Shown here: piece after piece, positions 16,991 to 25,234 of the stretch
How the letters are laid out: each line of letters begins with the position of its first letter
Numbering within the stretch: position 1 is the stretch's first letter
From: Mycobacterium szulgai
GTDB lineage: Bacteria > Actinomycetota > Actinomycetes > Mycobacteriales > Mycobacteriaceae
NCBI RefSeq assembly: GCF_002116635.1
Contig: NZ_LQPW01000132.1
Span: forward strand, 1-64,000
DNA: 64,000 nucleotides
Direction of reading: 5' to 3'
The notes under the pieces: model-generated
What the model was told of the DNA's origin: nothing
The model's database searches: none
Seen by the model: only the letters and a program-made list of their open reading frames with translations
Program-made: the position numbers and the translations under genes

Positions 16991-18246
16991 TGGGCCAGAC
17001 GGTGACTTACGACGTCGTCGTGGTCGGCGGCGGCCCGGCGGGAGCGATGGCATCGACGGTGCTGGCCATGCATGGGCACCGGGTACTTCTGCTGGAAAAA
17101 GAGAAGTTTCCGCGCTACCACATCGGCGAATCCTTCCTGCCCTACAGCTATTTTCCGTTGCAGCGCATCGGAATGGTCGACAAGCTCGGCGAGGAGAAGT
17201 TCGTACGAAAGTATGCCGTGCAGTTCGCGGGTCAGGACGGCCGGGTATCGGCGCCGTTCTACTTTCATACCCACTTGGATCATGAGGCGGCCATAACCTG
17301 GCAGGTCCTGCGCAGCGAATTCGACCAGATACTTTTGGACAACGCCCGCGAGAAGGGCGTCGAGGTCCGCGAAGAGACCAGGGCCACCGCGATCCTGCGC
17401 GACGACGGGAAAGTCGTCGGGGTCAAGGCAATCGGCAGGGATGGCCGGGAATACGACATCGCCGCGGCAATGACCATTGATGCCAGCGGCCGCGACATCT
17501 TCACGCTCAGCAGAAACAATGGCCGCAAGTGGGACCCGGTAATCGACAAGACGGCGGTGTGGACCTATTACCATGGCGCACTGCGGGATCCCGGTGTCGA
17601 TGAAGGCACCACCACCGTGGCGATGGTCCCCGAACGCGGCTGGTTCTGGTACATCCCGCAGCGCGACGACATGGTGAGCGTCGGGCTGGTCGCCGAAAAG
17701 GATTACCTGTTCTCCGGCACGCGCGACCTCAGCGAAATCTTTCAGCGCGAAGTCGGTAACAACCTGTGGATCAAGCAGCACCTGGCGCCCGGACGGCAGG
17801 TCGGTAAGCACTACGTCACGCGCGAGTATTCCTATCGCGGTGAACACTGCGCGGAGGACGGACTGATTCTGGTGGGCGACGCCTTCGCCTTTCTGGATCC
17901 GGTGTTTTCCTCCGGCGTCTATTTCGCATTGCGCAGCGGCGAACTGGCCGCCGACCAAGTGCACGACTGCTTACGCGATGGTGACGTATCGGCCTCCCGC
18001 TTCACGTCGTACGCCGAACGGATCTGCGGCGAGATCGAGTCGATGCGCAAACTGATCTACGTCTTCTACCACCCCGGTTTCAGTTTCGGAAGGCTGATCC
18101 GGGCCAATCCGGAAGTCCGCGGCGACCTCACCGATTGCCTGATCGGCAACTTGGACAAAGACTTTCAACGCCTCTTCGACGCCGTCGCCGAACAAGCCGC
18201 GATCCCGGCCCCATTGCCGTTCGGACGTCCGCGACTGGCGAGCTGA
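16990..18246 (+). CDS. FAD-dependent halogenase-like flavoprotein
   Basis: A 418-residue single-component flavoprotein. It has FAD-binding GGGPAG (13-18), ESFLPYS (47-53), the GWxWxIP motif typical of FADH2-dependent halogenases (G217-W218-F-W220-Y-I222-P223), and F301-xx-P304-xx-S307-x-G309, a motif reported to separate halogenases from other flavin oxygenases. Lys74 (FVRKYAVQF) falls where CmlS-type enzymes have the catalytic Lys that handles hypohalous acid. No carrier protein or flavin reductase is adjacent. An alternative is a geranylgeranyl-reductase-like flavoprotein, but those have a different Trp motif. It is translationally coupled to the radical SAM gene. Family placement is by motif only. 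Confidence 0.75.
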   Translation: MGQTVTYDVVVVGGGPAGAMASTVLAMHGHRVLLLEKEKFPRYHIGESFLPYSYFPLQRIGMVDKLGEEKFVRKYAVQFAGQDGRVSAPFYFHTHLDHEAAITWQVLRSEFDQILLDNAREKGVEVREETRATAILRDDGKVVGVKAIGRDGREYDIAAAMTIDASGRDIFTLSRNNGRKWDPVIDKTAVWTYYHGALRDPGVDEGTTTVAMVPERGWFWYIPQRDDMVSVGLVAEKDYLFSGTRDLSEIFQREVGNNLWIKQHLAPGRQVGKHYVTREYSYRGEHCAEDGLILVGDAFAFLDPVFSSGVYFALRSGELAADQVHDCLRDGDVSASRFTSYAERICGEIESMRKLIYVFYHPGFSFGRLIRANPEVRGDLTDCLIGNLDKDFQRLFDAVAEQAAIPAPLPFGRPRLAS

Positions 18247-18288
18247 AAACCGCAACATCGGTTGCGAGATAACCCCTAGGAGCACTGG

Positions 18289-19590
18289 ATGGAACGATGT
18301 CAAGAATCTGATGTCGCGGCTGAACCGGCCCCCGCGCCGACCTCGGATTGGAGCCCGCTCGCGCATCCGGTTTTCCGCGCACTCTGGACCGCTTCGGCGT
18401 TGTCCTACACCGGATTCGAGATCCGCAATTACGCCGCGCCATTGCTGATGGAAGATTTCCATCAGCCCTTTCACCTGCTGGAAGGCATGAAGCAATACGC
18501 GTTCGCGGCTTCGACTCTGCCGATCCCGCTGCTTGTATTGTTCGCCGGCGCGCTTGCCGACCGCGTCGACCGCCGCAAGCTGCTGATCGTCACGCACGTG
18601 TGGATGATGCTGGCCGCCGCAGCGTTGGGTGTGCTCACCATCGCGAACCTGATGACGCCGTGGATGTTGTTGGCATTTCTCTTCGTCATCGGCGCCGGGT
18701 ACGCGATGATGAATCCGACGTTGCTGGCCGTGCTGCCCGGGCTGGTCGATCCGAGCGAACTCAAATCCGCCATGGCGCTCAACAGCGTCAATATGAACGT
18801 CGCCCGGGTAATGGGACCGGCGATCGGAGGGCTCGTCATCGTCGCCGTCGCGGGACGCGAGCCGTACTACGTCGGAAAGGGTTTGGCATTTCTCGCGACC
18901 GCCCTCTCGCTGGTCGGCGTGGTATTCGTGCTGATCAAATGGAAGCCGGGCCCGCGCGACTCGGCCGCGCCCGCCGAGTCGGTGCTCGCGTCGGCCTGGA
19001 AAGGGGTGCACTACGCATTCACTTCGCCGCGACTGCTGCAGATCAACGCCCGGATCTTCTTGTTCATGGTGTGCGCGGGAATCCTGCCCACCACGTGCGC
19101 GGTCATCTGCAAACAAACGCCTGCCCTCATGGGCGAGGCCGGGGCCTCCTACTTGATGGTGTCGTTCGGCGTCGGCGCGCTGGTCGGTGTGTACCGTATG
19201 CAGGAGCTGATGCGCCGTTTTGGTGTGGAACGAATCGTTGTAATCGGCACCGTCGTATGTGGCTTCGCGATTCTCGGTGTCGCCGAAATGACCTCCGTTT
19301 ACGTCGGTTGCATCGCGATGTTCTTCGCCGGTTTCGCCTGGGTGATGATCCCGACCAACTTCAACATCGCCACTCAGTCGGCGGTTCCCGCGTGGATCAA
19401 GGGCAGGGTCATGGGTGTTTACGTGCTCGTATTGTGGGGCTCAATGGCGTTAGGCTCGCTGATCTTTGGCCGGCTGGCAGACAGCGTCGGGCAGCGGTCC
19501 TCGCTCTTCGCGGCGGGCCTCGGCGTGCTCGCCGGCTCGATCGCGATCATCTGGATCAGGTTGGTGCCCAGGCAGATTGAGCGGGCCTAG
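18289..19590 (+). CDS. MFS transporter (EntS-like exporter)
   Basis: A 433-residue polytopic membrane protein with about 12 hydrophobic segments. It carries the MFS loop motif ADRVDRRKLLI after helix 2, of the type found in EntS-like siderophore and drug exporters. A ribosome binding site (TAGGAG) precedes the ATG. It lies 42 bases after the halogenase-like gene on the same strand, so it probably exports the cassette's product. Its end overlaps the convergent echA7 gene by four bases, a tight right boundary for the cassette. Confidence 0.85.
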   Translation: MERCQESDVAAEPAPAPTSDWSPLAHPVFRALWTASALSYTGFEIRNYAAPLLMEDFHQPFHLLEGMKQYAFAASTLPIPLLVLFAGALADRVDRRKLLIVTHVWMMLAAAALGVLTIANLMTPWMLLAFLFVIGAGYAMMNPTLLAVLPGLVDPSELKSAMALNSVNMNVARVMGPAIGGLVIVAVAGREPYYVGKGLAFLATALSLVGVVFVLIKWKPGPRDSAAPAESVLASAWKGVHYAFTSPRLLQINARIFLFMVCAGILPTTCAVICKQTPALMGEAGASYLMVSFGVGALVGVYRMQELMRRFGVERIVVIGTVVCGFAILGVAEMTSVYVGCIAMFFAGFAWVMIPTNFNIATQSAVPAWIKGRVMGVYVLVLWGSMALGSLIFGRLADSVGQRSSLFAAGLGVLAGSIAIIWIRLVPRQIERA

Positions 19591-20375
19591 CCGCTGGATG
19601 CCGCCCAGCTGGGCGGGCGCTTCTGCAAGAAGGCGAGCATGCCTTCCCGGGCTTCGTCGGATACGAACAGCCGGGCCGATTCCTCGGTGAGGCGTTCGGC
19701 GTCGCGGTCGAAGCCTTCCAGCACCGCCGCTGTGGTCAGTGCCTTCGAAGCGGCCAGGCCCTGTGGTGAACCGCGGCCCACGTCGGCGATCACTGCGGCC
19801 ACCGCGGTTTCGACGTCGTCTGCCGCGATAGAAACCAGTCCGATATCGGCCGCTTCGGTGGCCCCGAACGTTTCGCCGGTCAGGTAGTAGCGGGCGGCCG
19901 CCCGGGGGGACAGTTTGGGCAGCAAGGTGAGTGAAATGATCGCCGGCGCAACCCCAATGCGCGCCTCGGTCAGCGCGAAGGTGCTGCGCGGGCCGGCGAC
20001 CACCATGTCGCATGCGCCGACCAGGCCGAAGCCGCCGGCCCGGACGTGGCCGTCGATCGCGCCGATGATCGGCAGCGGTGACTCGACCATGGCGCGCAGT
20101 AGCGCAGTCATCTCCCGTGCCCGTGCGACGGCCATGTCGTAGGGGTCGCCACCGCCCGCCTCGCTCAGGTCCGCGCCCGCGCAGAACGTGCCCCCGGTAT
20201 GTCCGAGCACCACCGCCCGCACCGCGGGATCGGCTGCGGCGTTGCGCAATCCGTCCCGCAGCTGGCTGACGAGCGTGGTGGATAGCGCGTTGCGATTGTG
20301 TGGTGAGTTCAGGGTCAGGCGGGCTACCGGGCCCGCCGCTTCGGTGGGCCCGGAGTATTCGACGAGTGCTTCCAT
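19587..20375 (-). CDS. echA7: Enoyl-CoA hydratase EchA7 (Rv0971c-like)
   Basis: A 262-residue crotonase-fold enzyme with RLTLNSPHNRNALSTTLV at the N terminus, an oxyanion-hole segment GTFCAGADLSE and GAIDGHVRAGGFGLVGACD. The usual second catalytic acid region is GVAPAIISL, lacking a Glu, so hydratase activity may be modified. It would hydrate an enoyl-CoA made by the neighbouring acyl-CoA dehydrogenases. The start shares one base with the fadE12 stop (TGATG), so it is the last gene of the minus-strand acyl-CoA operon. Confidence 0.88.
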   Translation of the reverse strand: MEALVEYSGPTEAAGPVARLTLNSPHNRNALSTTLVSQLRDGLRNAAADPAVRAVVLGHTGGTFCAGADLSEAGGGDPYDMAVARAREMTALLRAMVESPLPIIGAIDGHVRAGGFGLVGACDMVVAGPRSTFALTEARIGVAPAIISLTLLPKLSPRAAARYYLTGETFGATEAADIGLVSIAADDVETAVAAVIADVGRGSPQGLAASKALTTAAVLEGFDRDAERLTEESARLFVSDEAREGMLAFLQKRPPSWAASSG

Positions 20376-21541
20376 CAGTATGAGCGGGGCAGGCCCAGTG
20401 ACGTCTGCGCGACGAAGTTGAGCACCATCTCGCGGCTGATCGGTGCGATACGGGCTAACCGGGCCGATGTCATCATGGCCGCTACGCCGTACTCCTTGGT
20501 CAGCCCATTGCCGCCCATCGACTGCACCGCCTGGTCGACCGCGCGGTTAGACGCTTCGGCCGCGGCATATTTGGCCATGTTGGCCGCTTCGGCGGCACCG
20601 CCGTCGTCGCCGTGGTCGTAGAGAGTCGCAGCCTTCTGCATCATCAGCTTGGCCAGTTCGAGCTCGATGTGGCACTGCGCCAACGGATGTGACAAGCCCT
20701 GGTGTGCACCGATCGGGGTGGACCAGACCTTGCGCGTCTTCACGTAGTCGACGGCCCTGTTGAGGGCGTAACGTCCCATGCCGACCGCGCTGGCCGCCCC
20801 CATGATCCGCTCGGGGTTCAGACCCGCGAAAAGCTGGGCGATCGCCGCGTCCTCTGCGCCGACGAGTGCATCGGCGGGCAACCGGACATCGTCGATGAAG
20901 ACCTGGAACTGGCGCTCGGGACTGATCAGCTCCATCTCGATTGGGGTGTAAGTGAATCCGGGTGTGTCCGTGGGGACCACGAAGAGCGCCGGACGCAGCT
21001 TGCCGGTCTTAGCTTCTTCGGTGCGGCCCACCACAAGCACCGCTTGTGCCTGGTCGACGCCGGAGATGTAGACCTTCTGGCCCTTGAGGATCCAGTCGCT
21101 GCCGTCGCGGCGGGCCGTGGTGATGATCTTGTGTGAGTTGGAACCGGCGTCAGGCTCGGTGATGGCGAACGCCATTGTCAAAGAACCGTCGGCGATGCCT
21201 GGAACCCAGCGCTTCTTTTGTTCTTCGGTGCCGAACTTGCTGATGATGGTCCCGTTGATGGCGGGCGACACCACCATCAGTAGCAGCGCACTGCCGCCGG
21301 CCGCCATCTCCTCCATGACCAGGGACAGCTCGTACATTCCGGCACCGCCACCGCCGTATTCCTCGGGAAGGTTGACGCCGAGGAAGCCGAGTTTGCCTGC
21401 CTCTGACCATAATTCGGTCGTGTGCTCGTGATTGCGTGCTTTGGTCAGGTAGTACTCGGCGCCGTAGTTGGACACCCACGCCGCGACCGATTTGCGCAGT
21501 GCCTGGCGTTCCTCGCTCTCGATGAAGCTGGTGTCAGTCAT
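20375..21541 (-). CDS. fadE12: Acyl-CoA dehydrogenase FadE12 (Rv0972c-like)
   Basis: A 388-residue acyl-CoA dehydrogenase. It has the family signatures AFAITEPDAGSNSHKI for substrate and FAD contact, a mid-domain with WILKGQKVYISG, and a C-terminal helical domain with QSMGGNGLTKEYGV. The likely ribosome binding site (AGAAGGAGA) lies inside the last codons of accA2, and the ATG overlaps the accA2 stop (TAATG). It oxidises an acyl-CoA to an enoyl-CoA in the branched-acyl or terpenoid degradation set encoded here; the chain specificity cannot be read. Confidence 0.9.
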   Translation of the reverse strand: MTDTSFIESEERQALRKSVAAWVSNYGAEYYLTKARNHEHTTELWSEAGKLGFLGVNLPEEYGGGGAGMYELSLVMEEMAAGGSALLLMVVSPAINGTIISKFGTEEQKKRWVPGIADGSLTMAFAITEPDAGSNSHKIITTARRDGSDWILKGQKVYISGVDQAQAVLVVGRTEEAKTGKLRPALFVVPTDTPGFTYTPIEMELISPERQFQVFIDDVRLPADALVGAEDAAIAQLFAGLNPERIMGAASAVGMGRYALNRAVDYVKTRKVWSTPIGAHQGLSHPLAQCHIELELAKLMMQKAATLYDHGDDGGAAEAANMAKYAAAEASNRAVDQAVQSMGGNGLTKEYGVAAMMTSARLARIAPISREMVLNFVAQTSLGLPRSY

Positions 21542-23634
21542 TACGAATCTCCTTCTGAATGATGGTCGTGACCCGCTTCGCCCGGCTGCGCCGCGCTCGC
21601 GATCACTCCGGAACGATGGTCGTGACCCGCTTCGCCCGGCTGCGCCGCGCTCGCGATCACTCCGGAACGATGGTCGTGACCCGCTTCTACCCGTGCGAGC
21701 ACAGCACCGACTTCGACTTGCTGGCCGGTTTGCACGTTGAGTTCGGCGAGGACCCCGTCGGCCGGCGCGGCGATGGTGTGTTCCATCTTCATCGCCTCCA
21801 GCCAGATAAGCGGCTGTCCGGAGGTGACGGTGTCACCGACCGCGGCGCCGATCCGGATGACGTTGCCCGGCATGGGAGCGACCAGTGAGCCCTGTTCGAC
21901 GGCAGCGCCAGGCTCGGGGAAGCGCGGCAGCGCGATCAGGTGAACCGGTCCCAATGCCGAGTCGATGTAGACGTCAAGGCCGTAGCGGGCCACCCGGAAG
22001 CTGTGGGAAACCCCATCGTCGCCGAGTACCACCTGGTGCGGCGTGGCCGAAACCAGCTGTACCGTGGGGTCGTTGGGCAACGCCAATCCGGTTCTGGTGA
22101 AGCGGTATTCAATGCGGTGCTCGGCGTCGTCCTCGTCGCGGTACATCTTGACCTGGAAGCCCGAAGCGAGGTTGCGCCAGCCACTGGGAACAGCGGCGAA
22201 TACCTCTGCCGTCGCGCGATTGTGCGCGGCGTCGGCCAGCGCGGCGGCGATTGCCGACAGCCGGACCGTCGCCGGGTCCGCCAGCGGTGCCGATAGTTCC
22301 GCCAGGCCGTGCGTGTCGAAGAACGCCGTGTCGGTGGCGCCATCGAGAAAAGCGCGATGACGCAGCACATTAACCAGCAACTCACGGTTGGTGCGCAGGC
22401 CGTGCAGCTGAGCGCGCGCCAGCGCGTCGGCCAGCACCAGCGCCGACTGCCGGCGCGTCGGAGCGTAAGAGATGACCTTGGCCAGCATCGGATCGTAGTA
22501 GATCGAAACCGTGCAGCCGTCGACGATCCCGGAATCCAGCCGAATGCCGGTCCGGTTGCCCAGCGAGCCGAACTCCGAGCGCACCGCGGGCAGCGCGATG
22601 GTATGTATCAGGCCCGCCTGCGGCTGCCATCCGCGGGCCGGGTCCTCGGCATATAGCCGAGCCTCGATCGAATGTCCTTGGGCAGCAGGCGGTTCGGTAT
22701 CGAGCCGGCCTCCATCGGCAACCATCAGCTGCAGCTCGACGAGATCCAGGCCAGTGGTCTCCTCGGTAACCGGGTGCTCGACCTGCAGCCGGGTGTTCAT
22801 CTCCAGGAAGTAGAACTCGCCGTTATCATCGGCGAGGAATTCCACCGTGCCGGCGCCGGCGTAGCCGATCGCTTCGGCGGCCAGCCGGGCGGCGTCGAAC
22901 AGCTTGGCGCGCATGCCCGGTGTCCGTTCGACCAATGGGGACGGGGCCTCTTCAATGATCTTCTGATGGCGGCGCTGAATCGAGCACTCGCGCTCGCCCA
23001 CCGGCCACACGGTGCCGTGGGTGTCGGCCATGACCTGAACCTCGATGTGGTGCCCGGTGGGCAGATAGCGTTCGCAGAACACTGTCGGGTCGCCGAATGC
23101 GGACTGCGCTTCGCGCTGGGCGGCCGCGACTTCGGCTGGCAGAGCGGATAATTCGCGAACTACCCGCATGCCGCGGCCGCCGCCCCCGGCGGACGCTTTC
23201 ACCAGTACAGGTAGCTGGGCTTCGGTGACCGTGTCGGGGTCCAGCTCGTCGAGCACCGGCACCCCGGCGGCCGACATCAGCTTCTTGGACTCGATCTTGG
23301 AGCCCATCGCCCGAACCGCGTCGACCGGCGGTCCCACCCAAACCAGGCCCGCCTCCTGCACCGCCGCAGCGAATTCGGCGTTCTCCGAAAGGAATCCATA
23401 CCCGGGATGAATGGCGTCGGCACCGGCGGCGCGGGCGGCCGCAATAAGGGCTTCGGCGTTGAGATAGTCGTTGGTCTGTGCCAAGTGAACCCGGGCGTCA
23501 GCCTCGGCAACGTGCGGTGAACCAGCGTCGGGGTCGGTGTAGACGGCGACGGTACCCAGACCCAGCCGACGGCAGGTGGCGAACACTCGCCGGGCGATCT
23601 CGCCGCGGTTGGCGACCAGCACTCGAGTAATCAT
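21541..23634 (-). CDS. accA2: Acyl-CoA carboxylase alpha subunit AccA2 (biotin carboxylase/BCCP)
   Basis: A 697-residue biotin-dependent carboxylase subunit. The biotin carboxylase domain comes first (ITRVLVANRGEIARRVF; ATP-grasp KASAGGGGRGMRVV; FLEMNTRLQVEHPVTE). A biotin carrier domain follows, with biotinylation site EAMKMEHT, then QTGQQVEVGAVL. The start is the ATG at 23634, since the upstream extension has no family similarity. The last 45 residues are an extra tail made by a 54-bp tandem repeat (period 18 residues), which makes it about 30 residues longer than I recall for Rv0973c. It works with AccD2 on an unidentified acyl-CoA. Confidence 0.93.
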   Translation of the reverse strand: MITRVLVANRGEIARRVFATCRRLGLGTVAVYTDPDAGSPHVAEADARVHLAQTNDYLNAEALIAAARAAGADAIHPGYGFLSENAEFAAAVQEAGLVWVGPPVDAVRAMGSKIESKKLMSAAGVPVLDELDPDTVTEAQLPVLVKASAGGGGRGMRVVRELSALPAEVAAAQREAQSAFGDPTVFCERYLPTGHHIEVQVMADTHGTVWPVGERECSIQRRHQKIIEEAPSPLVERTPGMRAKLFDAARLAAEAIGYAGAGTVEFLADDNGEFYFLEMNTRLQVEHPVTEETTGLDLVELQLMVADGGRLDTEPPAAQGHSIEARLYAEDPARGWQPQAGLIHTIALPAVRSEFGSLGNRTGIRLDSGIVDGCTVSIYYDPMLAKVISYAPTRRQSALVLADALARAQLHGLRTNRELLVNVLRHRAFLDGATDTAFFDTHGLAELSAPLADPATVRLSAIAAALADAAHNRATAEVFAAVPSGWRNLASGFQVKMYRDEDDAEHRIEYRFTRTGLALPNDPTVQLVSATPHQVVLGDDGVSHSFRVARYGLDVYIDSALGPVHLIALPRFPEPGAAVEQGSLVAPMPGNVIRIGAAVGDTVTSGQPLIWLEAMKMEHTIAAPADGVLAELNVQTGQQVEVGAVLARVEAGHDHRSGVIASAAQPGEAGHDHRSGVIASAAQPGEAGHDHHSEGDS
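21561..21687. repeat. 54-bp tandem repeat at the accA2/fadE12 junction (MIRU-like)
   Basis: A 54-base unit occurs at 21561-21614 and 21615-21668 without a mismatch. The first 19 bases of a third copy follow at 21669-21687. The unit is a multiple of three, so accA2 stays open and gains an 18-residue repeat containing GHDHRSGVIASAAQPG. The position is at an overlapping stop/start junction inside an operon, and the unit length fits mycobacterial interspersed repetitive units. The family assignment is inference. Confidence 0.8.
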
Positions 23635-23638
23635 GGGA

Positions 23639-25234
23639 TCACATTCTGAAGACGCCGAAGTTCGACGTCCCCTTGATCGGGCCATTGGCTATGGCGGACA
23701 AACACATTCCCAACACGGTGCGGGTGTCGCGCGGGTCGATCACCCCGTCGTCGTAGAGCATCCCGGACAGGACCAACGGCAGCGACTCGGCTTCGATCTG
23801 CCCTTCGACCGCGGCGCGCATGGCAGCATCAGCGGCGTCGTCGACCTGCTGGCCGCGTGATTCGGCGGCCGCGCGTGCCACGATCGACAGCACACCCGCG
23901 AGCTGGGCACCGCCCATGACCGCCGATTTGGCGCTGGGCCAAGCGAACAGGAACCGGGGATCGTAGGCGCGTCCGCACATCCCGTAGTGGCCGGCGCCGT
24001 AGGACGCGCCGATCAGCAGCGAGATGTGCGGGACGGTCGAGTTCGACACGGCGTTGATCATCATCGAGCCGTGCTTGATCATGCCGCCTTCCTCGTAATC
24101 CTTGCCCACCATGTAACCGGTGGTGTTGTGCAGGAACAGCAATGGCGTGTCGTAGCGGTTGGCCAGCTGAATGAACTGGGTGGCCTTTTGCGACTCCTCG
24201 CTGAAGAGAATGCCGCGCGCATTGGCCAGGATGCCCAGCGGGTAGCCGTGCAACTGAGCCCATCCCGTCACCAGCGACGAGCCGTACAACGGCTTGAATT
24301 CGTCGAATTCGGAGCCGTCGACGATGCGGGCGATCACCTCGCGGGGGTCGAACGGGATGCGCAGGTCTGCGGGCACAATGCCGATCAGCTCTTCGGTATC
24401 GAACAACGGCTCGGCCACCGGCTTGGGTTTGGGTCCCTGCTTGACCCAGTTCAGCCGGGCGACGATGCGACGGCCGATCCGGATGGCGTCGAGTTCGTCG
24501 AGTGCGAAGTAGTCAGCCAATCCCGAAATGCGGGCGTGCATTTCGGCGCCACCCAGTGACTCGTCGTCGGACTCCTCGCCGGTGGCCATCTTGACCAGCG
24601 GGGGACCGGCCAGGAACACCTTCGAGCGTTCCTTGATCATCACCACGTGGTCGGACATGCCGGGCACATAGGCGCCGCCGGCCGTCGAGTTGCCGAATAC
24701 GAGTGCGATAGTCGGGATCCCGGCCGCCGAAAGGCGGGTCAGGTCGCGGAACATCTGTCCACCGGGGATGAAGATTTCCTTCTGGGTGGGCAGGTCGGCG
24801 CCGCCGGACTCCACCAGCGAGACCACCGGAAGGCGGTTCTGTAGCGCGATCTGGTTGGCCCGCAGTATCTTTCGCAGTGTCCACGGATTACTGGTGCCGC
24901 CCTTCACGGTCGGATCATTGGCGACGATCATGCACTCCACGCCACACACCGCGCCGATTCCGGTGACCGTACTGGCCCCGACTTTGAACGCGCTGCCCCA
25001 CGCCGCCAGCGGACTCAGTTCGAGGAACGGGGAATCAGGGTCGACGAGCAGCTCGATGCGTTCGCGGGCGGTGAGCTTGCCGCGGGCGTGGTGGCGTTCG
25101 ACGTACTTCGGCCCGCCGCCGTCCAGCGCTTCGGTTAGTGCGGCGGTGATTTCGTCGAGCTTGCCGGTTGCCGCGGACGCCGCCTCGGCGAAGGTTGCGC
25201 CGTTGGGATCGAGAGTGGACTGCAGCACGGTCAC
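23639..25234 (-). CDS. accD2: Acyl-CoA carboxylase beta subunit AccD2 (carboxyltransferase)
   Basis: A 531-residue carboxyltransferase of the propionyl/methylcrotonyl-CoA carboxylase beta family. Markers are ARGKLTARERIELLVDP at the N terminus, VESGGADLP and GNSTAGGAYVPGMSD in the N-terminal crotonase domain, LFLHNTTGYMVG and GASYGAGHYGMCGRAYDP in the C-terminal domain. The GTG start (GTGACC) overlaps the fadE13 stop. The closest functional relatives by motif are methylcrotonyl- and geranyl-CoA carboxylases (LiuB/AtuC type), which fits the AtuA-like neighbour. Confidence 0.93.
   Translation of the reverse strand: MTVLQSTLDPNGATFAEAASAATGKLDEITAALTEALDGGGPKYVERHHARGKLTARERIELLVDPDSPFLELSPLAAWGSAFKVGASTVTGIGAVCGVECMIVANDPTVKGGTSNPWTLRKILRANQIALQNRLPVVSLVESGGADLPTQKEIFIPGGQMFRDLTRLSAAGIPTIALVFGNSTAGGAYVPGMSDHVVMIKERSKVFLAGPPLVKMATGEESDDESLGGAEMHARISGLADYFALDELDAIRIGRRIVARLNWVKQGPKPKPVAEPLFDTEELIGIVPADLRIPFDPREVIARIVDGSEFDEFKPLYGSSLVTGWAQLHGYPLGILANARGILFSEESQKATQFIQLANRYDTPLLFLHNTTGYMVGKDYEEGGMIKHGSMMINAVSNSTVPHISLLIGASYGAGHYGMCGRAYDPRFLFAWPSAKSAVMGGAQLAGVLSIVARAAAESRGQQVDDAADAAMRAAVEGQIEAESLPLVLSGMLYDDGVIDPRDTRTVLGMCLSAIANGPIKGTSNFGVFRM

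Noticed and set aside
21561..21687. 54-bp repeat considered as CRISPR or phase-variable promoter
   Set aside because: It is a direct tandem repeat without spacers and lies inside the carboxylase coding frame.
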